This document shows, in pieces, positions 1-10,615 of a stretch of DNA of 64,000 nt. This stretch comes from Hermodice carunculata (taxonomy: Eukaryota; Annelida; Polychaeta; Eunicida; Amphinomidae), in assembly GCA_964020975.1 (NCBI GenBank), contig OZ026619.1, positions 92,540,911-92,604,910 of the forward strand. Direction: 5' to 3'. The notes beneath the pieces were generated by a model, which was not told the origin of the DNA, did not search any database, and was given only the letters and a program-made list of their open reading frames with translations. Positions within the stretch are counted from its first letter, which is position 1; every line of letters begins with the position of its first letter. A program made the position numbers and the translations under genes.

Positions 1-500
1 AATCAGGAATCCACAGCAGTGCCACTTAGTGAACAGCTTTCACCCTGCCGCAAGGAACATATCAACCAAGTTTCAGCTTAACTTGAGTGGCAGGTCTGGA
101 TAAGAAATCAAAAAGGGCAAAAACACACTAAAAATCATAAAAAAAATTAGCAAATAATTGCAGCGCCACCAGGTGAACAAAATAAAAACTAGGAGTCCCT
201 AGAAGTGTTCCTATTTGATATTAAAGCAACTAGGTGAGCAGTTCTGGTGACGATTTTTTAAGATTTTCCAAAAAAAAAGAACAAAAAAATTCATAAAAAA
301 CCCAAAAATCATTGAAGCATGACTACTTGGACTTACTTGGTAGAAACCCACCCAAGGTACCTCCCCACCAAGTTTGAAGTGAATCTGGCTGCCAGTTTTG
401 GTGAAGAAGTTAAAAATGTGAATTGCGGATAGACACACGGACTACAGACAACAACCCATCCTATAAGCTCAGCTAACTGACAAGTCAGCTGAGCTAAAAA
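1..500 (+). repeat. Family A dispersed repeat, left end cut by window
   Basis: This stretch matches 54,130-54,839 and 57,871-59,292 along its length: the shared words run in the same order, including AATCAGGAATCCACAGCAG at the start, GCAGCGCCACC near 160, CCCACCCAAGGTAC near 350 and AAGTTTGAAGTGAATCTGGC near 370. It ends in a palindrome at about 467-495 (AGCTCAGCT, short spacer, AGTCAGCTGAGCT) followed by an A-rich tail. Open frames seen in it recur in the other copies only because the DNA is repeated. No transposase or reverse transcriptase is encoded, so it looks non-autonomous. The class is not clear to me. Confidence 0.8.
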
Positions 501-666
501 TCCTGAGACATCAACATGTACAATGAACATCAATCACTGGACTTGTCTCACTTTAAAGGTAGAACAGATATTACAGATAATATAATAAATGCTCAAATGT
601 ACTCACTCAATGCGGACAGGCAGATGAGTTAAAGACCAGGAATCTTAATTATAACCGTAATAATCG

Positions 667-954
667 ATGTCAAGAATTCCGAGGCGCGGTTCCGAGGCCA
701 GATTTGATATTTATTGGGCATGTTCATGGATTGCAGCTGGGCCCACCAAACTCCAATACAAAGACAGCAGAGTTTTCTGGAAACCAGGCATTGGGCAGTT
801 ATTAGCAAACACTTTGCCTAGTTGTGGGACATTGCTGGTAGATCGTTACATCACCTGGATATGTCGGCCACTCTGTGAGGGTACATACCACAGCCGAGAT
901 GCTGTGGATGGCCAGGATCTGGTGGTTTGTGACAAAACCTGTACCATTACATAA
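667..954 (+). pseudogene. piggyBac-like transposase fragment (DDE_Tnp_1_7 type)
   Basis: A 95-codon open frame reads RFDIYWACSWIAAGPTKLQYKD, then GIGQLLANTLPSCGTLLVDRYIT. This is the order found in the central DDE region of piggyBac-derived transposases, where a strand of the form FDIY-G-K is followed by a leucine-rich helix (VV-L-TLP) and the catalytic D in L-x-DRYFT or Y-x-DNFYT. Here the D lies in LVDRYIT. Upstream and downstream transposase parts are missing, and the frame closes where a family B repeat begins. I read it as an old, inactive relic of a plain DNA transposon. The call rests on remembered family patterns, not on an alignment. Confidence 0.55.
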
Positions 955-1535
955 TTTCTGTCAATGTCCAGGTGGCACCACTAGTATCATAGGTAATGGA
1001 GATTTTGGCCTCTTTTACAATCCCACTAAATTTCATTAAGATCCGTAAAAAAAAAAAGGATACTGGACTAGTCACAAGATTTTTACACTTTGACTTGTAT
1101 ATTACATAATACTATAGGTGGTGCCACCAACATTAACGTTGATATAGATTTTCATACCTTTGGTAAATCCTAAAAGATATATGGGCCAAACTCAAAAACT
1201 GTGGGGTGCAGAGCATTCACAGTCCAACTGGCCATTTGACCTTGACCTTCAACTCCAATTGAAAAATTGTTAAGAATGTACGCCCCGAATCCAGCTTTCC
1301 ATACATTGTCAGTTTGTCAATTCAGGAATGAACTTTTTTAGTTATTGAAGAAAAACAATAAACTTGGACATGCGCCAAAGTCCATACTCACTGGGTCACG
1401 CTGACCCAAAAAGTAGGTCACCAAGTACAGCTTTATGCACTGTGTAATCAAATGAAATTTTGATCTGCCCAAAGCAGAAGTGCCAATGGGACGTTGGATG
1501 ATGGCCACAGGAATATGTCTCACCTATGATCAGTT
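955..1535 (+). repeat. Family B dispersed repeat copy
   Basis: Shares ordered blocks with 32,590-33,975 and 52,834-53,490: GGTGGCACCACTAGTATC, CAATCCCAC plus an AATTT block, GAAGATCCG-like, TTACATAATA, GGCCATTTGACCTTGACC and GGGTCACGCTGACCC. It sits directly after the piggyBac-like fragment, so it may have landed inside that older element. No coding capacity was seen. Confidence 0.7.
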
Positions 1536-2640
1536 TCTCAGCCTCTGATTGGTCCATTGCCATGGCCGGTGTTGCATGGAAGCCAACATAGGTCTGAACT
1601 GTGTGACACAGAGAGAGTGGTGGATATATGATTCAGCACCACAATCCTTCACCCTCAAGTCCAACACATTGTCAGGGACCATGCAGCAGCCAAGGATGTG
1701 TCAGACAGTGATTAATACCTTAGATGGCTGTGTTCCTGTGAAGTTAGATGGTAACTGCAGATGGATAGAAGGTTCCAAAAAACATATTGTCCCACCATTA
1801 CACTCCTTTTATTTGCATGAAACCTCGCTGAAGAAGTATATACACAAAAACATGCAGCGAAAAACCTGCAAAACATAAAGCAGTCAAAAGGTGCAAAGAA
1901 GACTGGAGAAACAAATATGCTCTGGTTGACAAGCCAGAGCAAGTCCCCTGTTAAGGGAACACCCTCTAGTTGTAGATGGGGCTACCGGGTTATGCATGCG
2001 ACTTGGTCTGTGTCATTCTTTTTCCTTGGCAGCAGGCCACTATTAAAAGGACTTACGCCACACACCATGCAGTGCTGTCTCCAGCTTTTCAAAAGAGGGC
2101 ATGGGCACCTTTCATCTAAAAGGGCACTTTTAAGGGCACAATGACCATCAAAATGGGCACCCAAAAGTGGCAGTCCAAAAACCAGGCATTTTTTGTTGTT
2201 GTTTTTATGGAAATGGTTCTGAATTTGTATCTTATGGTCATGGTCAAGAGATAAATTGATGGGTTATATATTCTCAATTAGAGCATATTATATTGAATTT
2301 TCATAATTTTCGGGATTAATGGCACCGAAACAAGTCTTTCGCTGGTTTTGCCCGCTAATGACCTTATTTTATAAAGGCTAATGAAGCCTAAAACTGTCTT
2401 CTAAATTTCAAATATTATGAATATGATATGTTCCTTTCACAAATTAATTTGCTATAATGATTTAGAACTATGCAGTTTTTCAATGAATGGTACGGAAGAG
2501 GACTTAATTTACTCTTAGAATATCGGACTTGACAGTGTTCAAACGGTACATGGGCTTACAGATTTAGGTTTGTTAAGTTTCTCTTTGTATTAAATAACAA
2601 AAAGAAAGTTATGACCCAAACATGGAAAAATATAGGAGAA
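1536..2640. other. Intergenic, possible distal transposase remains
   Basis: Mostly featureless AT-rich sequence. At about 1,600-1,720 a plus-strand frame reads EWWIYDSAPQSF then LKSNTLSGTM, which faintly resembles the W-YDN-S-T-GT part of piggyBac transposases that lies downstream of the fragment at 667-954. The match is weak. Nothing else in the stretch looks like a gene. Confidence 0.3.
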
Positions 2641-2797
2641 AAAGGCAGGGAGCCAAAGAAAAAGGGCAGGGAGCCAAAGAAAAAGGGCAGGGAGCCAAAG
2701 AAAAAGGGTAGGGAGCCAAAGAAAAAGGGTAGGGAGCCAAAGAAAAAGGGCAGGGAGCCAAAGAAAAAGGGTAGGAAGCAAAACAAAAGGGCAGGGC
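2641..2797. repeat. 21-bp tandem repeat, about 7 units
   Basis: About seven copies of a 21-bp unit, GGCAGGGAGCCAAAGAAAAAG with C/T variation in the third base. Because 21 is a multiple of three, the array stays open in several frames and reads as repeated REPKKKG on the plus strand and repeated LPFFFGS on the minus strand. No start context, splice site or domain supports a gene. It is best called a minisatellite. Confidence 0.9.
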
Positions 2798-2829
2798 AAA
2801 TGTCCCTTCTATTTTAAGCTACAGACAAG

Positions 2830-3830
2830 ATTGCAGTGTGGGTGGCCCAGTCTGTAGTGGACAGGTGTCTTAGGAGAGTACCAAGAGTCCACGTCATAAG
2901 GCCTCCCCTCAGCATCGTCCTTGTCCTTTAGCATAGCAGCTCAGACTTGTGCTGCAGCGCTGTTTCAGCCACTGTATTTTGGACCAACCAGGTAGAGGTA
3001 CTGTGTACGGTCTTCCTGAGATATCATCAGACAACAGATTGCTGAACGAGAAGTTGGCTGCTCAAGAGCTTGATATTGCCCTGCAGGGTGACCGGAGCAG
3101 ACATGACGTGTTCTATGGCGTAAGTCAGCTTGAGAGTGATGTGTCTCTGGGACAGCTTCTAACCCCTTGCTGATGGCAGTGGGTCTGGACTCTGAATTAG
3201 CTATCTGTTCCACCAGTGAAGCAGATGCAACACTTGCCACATCAAAATTTCATCATGGTGTCAATGTGAGAGCCCTGGCTAGCTTGTCCTTCTTGGGTTC
3301 TTGAGAATCCATAAGAATGAAGTCACACCCACATAGCACTGGAAATCTACCTCTGGATTTATCCTCAAGAAGGCATAATCAAAGATCTCCTTCAGTAGCA
3401 GGCAAGGTTGAGCGACTGTTGATGAATAAGTCCCCGCCATTATTGAGTAGCCTTAGAACACCAGCGACTGCCACTATATCAGCCTCCCTTTAGATCCCCT
3501 AGTTGCTAGACTTCCACCTGCAACAGGAAGAAAGGTCAGAGACTTTCTGGTCAAAGGTCTATACCCTCATGCCTGGAGGTCAGTTAGGAAACCATCTGGA
3601 CTTTGCCCAAGTCTTTTCTGAGAGTGCAACAGACTGGTAAGATGGCAGATCTGTTTCAGCAGGGCCTGTGGCAGGAGTGTGGGTATGGGCTCTGTCATCT
3701 GTTGGACCCTCCCATGTGGCCAGTATGGCCGTCCCCAGAGGGTGCAGAAGGCATACAGATGTCGTCCCAAGGACTGGATGAGTGGGAACAGGAAGGATTC
3801 ACAGGGATTAGTTGGGTGTAGTTATGTGCT
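2830..3830 (-). pseudogene. Unidentified degraded coding relic
   Basis: This kilobase is richer in GC than its surroundings. On the minus strand it gives coding-like runs in different frames, for example LFPLIQSLGRHLYAFCTLWG near 3,770, EIFDYAFLRINPEVDFQCYV near 3,380 and ITLKLTYAIEHVMSAPVTLQ near 3,120. The runs are broken by stops and frame changes, so no intact product is made. I do not recognise the family. It could be a processed or fragmentary pseudogene of a host gene, or the remains of a transposon protein. It could also be chance, since no single run exceeds about 90 codons. Confidence 0.3.
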
Positions 3831-4171
3831 ACTATGTCTGGGAAAAAAAATTATATATAAAAAAAATAATAAGTTTCCAAATATTGACTGTAACAATTGC
3901 CCGTATGAATTTATATTCCATGAACCAAATATGAGAAATAAAACAAGTGCTTAGGAAAAATGCCATAGTTTGCCTGTATTCAAACATTCATTGGGCTGGA
4001 ACACTTTTGTATGAAACTTCTCCTCAGTACCCTAGTGCGAGCCCAGTAGTGGTATCTTTATGAGGGCCATCCTCTGTGAGAGATAACAAATTGTTTTAAG
4101 ACTGCCCTTTGGAGAAACTTGGTTATATTATTAAATTTTTGTGCCTTTTTAAAACATATGTAATATGAATG

Positions 4172-4257
4172 GGAATTTGGTCGAGAGGATATGTGCGTTT
4201 CCCATTTCAGCTAGGCGACTGGTGCCAAAGCTTGCAGGTTCAAGTCTCGCTCATTCC
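4172..4257 (+). other. tRNA-like sequence, possible tRNA pseudogene or SINE head
   Basis: An 86-nt segment starts GGAAT and ends ATTCC, which can pair as part of an acceptor stem. It has an A-box-like TTGGTCGAGAGG and a B-box-like GGTTCAAGTCTCG at the spacing of a long-arm tRNA. The stems are imperfect and I could not define an anticodon arm with confidence. It could be a decayed tRNA gene or the head of a tRNA-derived SINE; the AT-rich tail after 4,260 would fit either. Confidence 0.35.
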
Positions 4258-4389
4258 GAACATAAAATATATAAAACCAATTTTTGTTCACAGTGAGGGC
4301 AGTAGGTGACACGTTCCATTACTTGTAGAATTAATCTTGATTTGTTTGGAGATACATCCATGACATGCAATTCTTTAGGGTTGTATGAG

Positions 4390-5115
4390 ATGCATGGACA
4401 CACAGCACTGCCGGGGGTGCCTATCTGAGATATATGTATTACCCAGAGTTGTCTAAGGTGTCTATGAGATATATGTGTTACCCAGTGTTGTCTAAGGTGC
4501 CTATGTGAGATATATATGTTAGCCTATGTTGTCCAAGGTGTCTATGTGAGATGCATGTGTTAACCAGTGTTGTTTAAGGTGTCTATATCAGATATATGTA
4601 TTACCCAGTGTTGTCTAAGGTGTCTATATTAGATATGTGTTACCCAGTGTTGTCTAAGGGGTCGATATGAGATATGTTACCTTAGCTGTCTATATGAGAT
4701 TTGTATTACCCAGTGTTGTCCAAGGTGTCTATATAACATATATGTGTTACCCATGTTGTCTAAGGTGTCTTTATGAGATATATGTGTTATCCAGGTTGCC
4801 TAAGGTATCTATGAGAGATATGTATTACCCAAGTTGTCTGAGGTGTCTATACGAGATATATGCATTACCCAGTGTTGTCTAAAGTGTCTATATGAGATAA
4901 ACGTGTAACCCAGTGTTGTCTTCATTGTCAGTATGAGATATGTGTTGGCTTCTGCTGGAAGTATCTGTGTTGTCTGTATAAGATCCATGTTACACTCAGT
5001 GTTGTCTGCATGAGATCCATGTTAACAGTCAGTGTTGTCTGCATGAGATCCATGTTACAGTCAGTGATGTCTGCATGAGATCCATGTTTGAAGTGTTGTC
5101 TGCATGATATACACA
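4390..5115. repeat. Minisatellite, 41-bp unit grading into a shorter unit
   Basis: From about 4,390 to 4,930 a unit of about 41 bp repeats, with core GAGATATATGTGTTACCCAG followed by TGTTGTCTAAGGTGTC. From about 4,930 to 5,115 the unit shortens to about 33-35 bp, with core TGTTGTCTGCATGAGATCC. Frames through the array (repeated CLRCLYEIY on plus, MDLMQTT on minus) are by-products of the repeat. There are no flanking cas genes and no uniform spacers, so it is not a CRISPR array. Confidence 0.9.
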
Positions 5116-6663
5116 TAACTACTGCCTATTTGAGATACATGTGTTAGTATTTGTCCATGAAATTCTCAGTGTCCACAGAATAAGAGATTGTGCTGTGTCT
5201 CACTCAAACCCTCAGGTATTACCAGCCTTAGGACAAACATTTCTGTCAGAAGCTTGACCCTGGAGACAGCTATTCACGTTAGACTGGCAGACAGTAGGTA
5301 TATCTACACAGCACCTTGTAAACTGAAGTGCACGTGAGTAAACAATTACCAAACAATATTTTTGTTTTCCTTGCAGATCTGTGCTTCAACTTTTAAACTT
5401 TTAAACGTGGAGCAGAAGGAATCAGGAGGGGGTTAACATTGGCGGACTACTGGGCATGTGGGCTTCCTGGGTGGCCTGCAGCGTGTGTCTGGGTAATAAC
5501 AGTGTCGTACCTGACACCATGAAAAAGCCTTCCTTTATGCTGGCCATTCTTCCAGTTGAGTTGTATGGCAATGAATTACTGTGTGACAGTACAGCAAGAA
5601 GACAGCATCCTGGGAGTGCTGGGTTAACCCACTGGCAACCTGATGCAAGTGCATCAACAAATTACTTCAGAATTTTTCTCGGTAAGCTTTAAAGTACCTT
5701 TACTGCAGAAAATTATAAATGTGATTAACAGAACATTAGCTGAGTAATTTACGCTTGTACAATTTTACAGTTCCCACTCATGCAGTAAATTAAAAATCTG
5801 CCAAGAACTTTGGCCAAAGTTTGTGGCCTCTTCAGGTACGTTGGCAAGAAAGTGTCGATGGGGTGAGTCAGCTGCCCGCTGCTATTACGTTGTCCCCTTG
5901 TAAAGATGAAGGAGATAGTTTTGTGAAGAGAAAATGCACAATAGCATTCAATCTGTACGCCCTCTGCCTTTGAGTTTGTCTGAATTATTTATGTCGGCTG
6001 CACAGGTCTGTAATTTCAGCAGATATTATATGACCCCCTCCTTTATAATGTATGTGTGTGTTTGTGTCTGTGTGAATGTTCACATTTGCATTCATCAGGA
6101 GAGAGACACTTCCTACAGGCACTGTAACCTGTAACACCTTACAAAGGTAGAGCACAGGTGTGTTTTTCAGGCAAAATTTAACAGAGTGATAGCGGTATTT
6201 GATACCAACCCCTAGTGGCAGCAGAAAGTGCTCTTCATCTGCAGATGGTCTTAAAATGATGCAGGTAAATTTACCTAAGACGTACATTTAAGTATTTGCA
6301 AAAAGCCATCTTAAAAGAGACGAGCAGTATTTCACAGAAAGTGGTCTTTATAGCAGGTAATACTGCTACCCAAAATGAACATGTTCTCAGGCAATTACAA
6401 AAAAGGAATACTCCTTTATCATTTGAACATTTTCCTGCTCATATCACCCACACATAAATTGTCATCTGTTTTAATATTTTCACTTAAATTTCAGGTTAAC
6501 AGAAGACATTTTGCTGAGATTTGTAGATAATATTATGATAACATGCCCCAGATTAAAACCTTTCCTAAGCATGGATCGAACCCAATGTGCCTAACCTGTG
6601 CTAAGCAAAGCTATTAAAGTTGAACCTGCTTGGTATGAAGTTGTTTTTTTTCTTCTTTTTTTA
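5116..6663. other. Intergenic, no gene seen
   Basis: AT-rich sequence with no domain-bearing open frame, splice-flanked exon or recognisable RNA. A short TG-rich patch lies near 6,050-6,080. The open frames present are under 110 codons and have low-complexity or random composition. Confidence 0.6.
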
Positions 6664-7275
6664 AGGGTCTGCCCCATGGGGGAACCCTTTCTGTTTTTGG
6701 GCTGTCTGTCCGTCTGTACACATTCTCATTACGCAATATCTCCAGAATGCTTGCATGTATTTTGCTCAAATTTGGCAGTATGCTTATCTACCATGCCAAG
6801 ATGAACTAATTAGATTTAGGTGTCACTATGACCTAATTTGAGCAAATGGCAGCCTAATTAAATGTTCATTAGGGCTCATTACCGCGACATCTCCAGAATG
6901 CTTCCATGCATCTTGCACACATTTTATAGTATGATTATCTTGTATGCCAGGACGATCTAATTAGATTTTGGTGTCACCATGACCTAAAACTTTGAGCAAA
7001 TGGCAGCCTAATTACATGTTCGTTCGGGCTCGTTACCACAATATCTCCAGAATGCTCCCAATATTTGGTTCACATTTTCCAGTATAATTATCTTACAGGA
7101 CAATATGAACTGACTAGATTTTGGTCATGTTGACCTAATTTGAGCAAATGGTAGCTTAATTAGATGCTCGTTAGGGCTCGTTATCATGATATCTCCAGAA
7201 TGCCTTCATGTGTTATGCTCTAATTAAAGTTTGATAGGAGTAATTAAGTGTCCTCCCCATGGGGGTGCCCTACAA
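6664..7275 (-). repeat. Family C inverted-repeat element, long copy
   Basis: Begins AAGGGTCTGCCCCATGGGG and ends CCCCATGGGGGTGCCCT, so its ends are imperfect inverted repeats built around the palindrome CCCCATGGGG. Inside are about four tandem units of about 150 bp, each with ATCTCCAGAATGCTT, TTGAGCAAATGGCAG and GTTCGTTAGGGCTCGTTA-like words. It is inverted relative to the copies at 36,372-36,785 and 60,340-60,575. No protein is encoded, so it is a MITE-like non-autonomous element of unknown superfamily. Confidence 0.75.
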
Positions 7276-8926
7276 TGTTTTCAGATTTTTCATTACTGAC
7301 AGTCCAGGCTTGATATTGATGTGAATATCATGATAAATATTCCCATTGAAAGGGCAAGTGATTTTGACTTTCCAGTGAAACTTTGTCCTTAAATAACCAC
7401 ATAATCAAATTCCACATAAGCTCTGCCATACAATAGGTACATTGAAAAGATTCTTGTTAGGGGTCATTCATGTGCAAAATTTGTAAAATTACAAAAGAAA
7501 GCGATCAATCTGATAGGCAACACAGCATTTAATGCACATACAGAACCCTTATAAAAAAAATTTTAATTTGTTAAAAATGGTGGATCTTTCACAACTTAGA
7601 GCACTAAAATTTTATTTCAGATACTGGCTATTCTAAACACATAAAACATTTGTTAAACCAATATTCTGAAGTTTGCACAGTGTGAATTGTTATGTCTGCG
7701 ATACATGTACATAAACGCAGGTTTCATTTCTCTTTGGCATTTTTCTTTTCGAAATTGATGTTTTACAATGTAATTAACATATGGGTGAACATCAGCATGC
7801 TGCACATGGTAAAAGATAAATACTATATCAGGTAGCTCCAGCAACAATGGACCAGACTCCCTCATAATAGATGGGGTTATCCTGACCAGATGTTTTCCTT
7901 TGAAAATGCCTTACTGTTTTAGAATCACTTGTTAAGAAAATGTTTGAGTTGTCACTGTAATTTATGTTTCTGTTCTACCAATCTGATGTCAAATATAATC
8001 ATTTTGGAGTTCTGAGTTGCTGGACCAGTGTGGTACAAGTTAAAAAGGCTTTGAAGAAAATGCAGATTCTTTGGATTTTCCCAAGAATCTGGTTGTACGG
8101 TGTGAAGTTCCCAGGAGACCAGGTTGCTGGCATCCTTACCTGAATACCCATGATGCCTTGCAACACTGGATGCAAGTACTTATTATTCTCCAGATGATCA
8201 TTAAATCCTATTGAGATCCAGTTGTCCAGCATGGGCAACATGGGGTACATTTGTTAAAACCTGTGTCAAAATGCTGGACTGGCCAATGATGACACCTGGT
8301 GGCTACAAGTGGAACCAATTATTACTCCATTTGCCCCAATTCATGTCAAAATAATTTTTATTGAACCGGTTAGAACCATACATTATTAAGTTTAGTTTGT
8401 TTCAAGTTAATGTGGCAAAGGGAATGCTGTATTTCCAGACACGCTCAACATCACATTCCCAAAATCTGAACACAGCTTCAAAGACTGTGTCTTGACAAGT
8501 AGTTTTTGGATGCAAGTGATTGCAAACTTGTCAATATCTGGTCAGCAGAGCTGATAAATCCAAACTCTAGGCTGATATACTTTATTCTGAAGTCGGGTTT
8601 TGTAAAATAATCAGAACCTACAGAATCTGAAAATATTGTCTTGTTCTTGGCAGAATGGGGTCAGAACTCTTAATATGAAGATAAAGCATATGTTTTCATA
8701 TTCAAGTGTTTTTAATAATAGATATGAGCTAGCAAAGTAACCAAATTTAACATGCAAGTCAGTAAGGGTCTTGAATGGACCGCTTTCACGGAACCAGCAA
8801 ACCACAGACTTTTCTCACATCCACCTGACCAGAAGGGGCATTGCAAGGGTGGACACTTGTGGGCATGGGGTAATGCATGTTAAGAGTACTATCTTCAAAG
8901 TAAATTTGAGGTCAATTAAAGCAACA
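7276..8926. other. Intergenic, no gene seen
   Basis: No open frame with a recognisable domain. The ORFs here, up to about 83 codons, have random composition. I saw no repeat shared with the rest of the window. Confidence 0.55.
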
Positions 8927-10615
8927 TTAAGGACAGGTAAGACACCAAAATAAATCCCACTTTAGTCAATCCTAGCTCAAAATGTATTTGCATTAGGATA
9001 ACATATATATGTGTGTACTCGTCATACTCCAAAGAATTTATGTCTCGTATTTGGGTGTCTGTGATGTTAATTGTTGAATAAACAATTGAAAGTTGACCGC
9101 AAAGCATCCACCCCATAAATGTCAATATAAGTCATTAATTATTTGTGATAAAATCATAATTACACTTGCATCTGAATCCTGACATATTGGCAAAAAAAAA
9201 ACGATCCTGCGATTTTTTATGTTTGGTTTCGCTTTTCTGTTATCCATCCTCAAAGTTTGACGTTTCAATTTTCCCTTTGATTTTCAGGATGTTCATTTTC
9301 TTCATTTCATAAAAAAAAGAACGATGCAAAATTTAGAAAATCGCTGAATCGTTTTTGCAGTTCAGACATTACAGAATCAAAAGCCGTTAACCGGATTAAA
9401 TTTCGCCCAGCCGTTTTCTTGGAATAACCATTCTTAGATGGGGTTCTCGTCCTATTATCTTTTCTGAGAAAACACGCTTCAAAGACCTTTGATGTTGATA
9501 ATTTGCCTCTGAAACAATACCATTTGCGCAAGTTGAGCTGATATTTGTACAAAACGTAGTAAACATTGACCCTTAACATTTGGGGAGGTTGTCAATCAAT
9601 TCTTTGCCAATCACATGGATGAAAGAGCCTTTGAAGTACAGAAAACATTATTCAGCGATCTGTCAAACGGCGACAGCGACAGTCTGGTTTCAAAGTGGGA
9701 CATCATGGAGGCGGCCCTGTGGGCTCCGTGACCTCAAGCCTGGCAACTAAATGTTGTGTTGCCTTGCTTCAGTGGGGCAGCCTATGGCCGCTCGTGGTCA
9801 GAGCACGGATGGCGGGTTTGGTCTTCCGCCCCCTACCTCTTCATCCCTTTTTAGGGATAGTATTCTATTGTATTTACTCCTATCTGTATACTTTATGTAG
9901 TTAGCCTGTCATTATTTTGTAGTTATTTTCTCAATGAGTTTTGTAACGCTATTTTGAGTTTTATCTGCTGTTCACATTTATGCTTATTTAGATGTGTTTA
10001 TTTGTACTTTATTTCCTCATCCCAGGGTTTCGATAAAATATTATGTATGTGGGTATTGTTGATTAAGGTGCCAGTTTTTTTCCCGCCTGTCTTTGGTGTG
10101 AAGGACCACTGGGGTAATCCATCGCGACGAGGCCTTTGAAGTTTGAAGGGACATCGTCTGACGATTCCCGCTCCTCTTAAACTTTTAAAGTCTCCCTTCA
10201 TTAGAACACAAAACAAGCAAGATAACTATAAAAGTAAACCACTAAGGCTATGATATGTCAGCATGTTTACATCTTTTCCCTGCCCACATACTTTCGGCAT
10301 ACCGCCTTATTTCGCATTGCCGCCCTCATACCATTCTCCTTTTGCCATGGGCCGTTGCTACCTGCAGCCACGACAGGCTGTAAAGTATGATTGACGGGTG
10401 GCATTGTTCCCTTTGGCAGCTGAAAACCAAAAGAATGACACATGGATGTTTGGATGTCCACATGCCTGTATTGTTTTGGGTTTTTTTTTCATATTTCTAC
10501 TTTAGTTAAAAGCTTGAAATTTTGACAACTAATAGAAAGGACATTCATCTTGTAAAAACCGTTAAAATCTCAAAATCGGCAATGCAAAGGTTTTTGGTGT
10601 CTTAACTGTCCTTAA
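8927..10615. mobile_element. Candidate 1.69-kb DNA transposon with 24-bp TIRs
   Basis: The left end starts TTAAGGACAGGTAAGACACC (8,927) and the right end, read on the minus strand from 10,615, starts TTAAGGACAGTTAAGACACC. The match is 23 of 24 bases over 8,927-8,950 and 10,592-10,615. TTAA is the outermost word at both ends; it is the target site used by piggyBac elements, although a GG start would be unusual for that group. The body holds a 90-codon minus-strand frame (9,307-9,579) but no complete transposase. It could also be two independent short repeats in opposite orientation. Confidence 0.45.
9307..9579 (-). pseudogene. Possible hAT-like transposase scrap inside the candidate transposon
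   Basis: A 90-codon frame includes YSKKTAGRNLIRLTAFDSVM followed by SELQKRFSDF. The pattern of an aromatic start, a short hydrophobic helix with D and then L-x-x-RF resembles the segment before the dimerisation domain in hAT-type transposases and ZMYM-like proteins. The match is short and from memory. There is no catalytic motif and no obvious continuation on either side. It may simply be a random open frame. Confidence 0.2.

Noticed and set aside
2556-2817. Open frames on both strands reading REPKKKG and LPFFFGS repeats
   Set aside because: They are produced by a 21-bp tandem repeat whose unit is a multiple of three; there is no other coding evidence.
4390-5115. CRISPR array
   Set aside because: Units are contiguous and diverged, without constant repeats and unique spacers, and the genome is eukaryotic.
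4667-5116. Open frames through the 4.4-5.1-kb array
   Set aside because: Repeat-driven frames on both strands with no domain, start context or splice sites.
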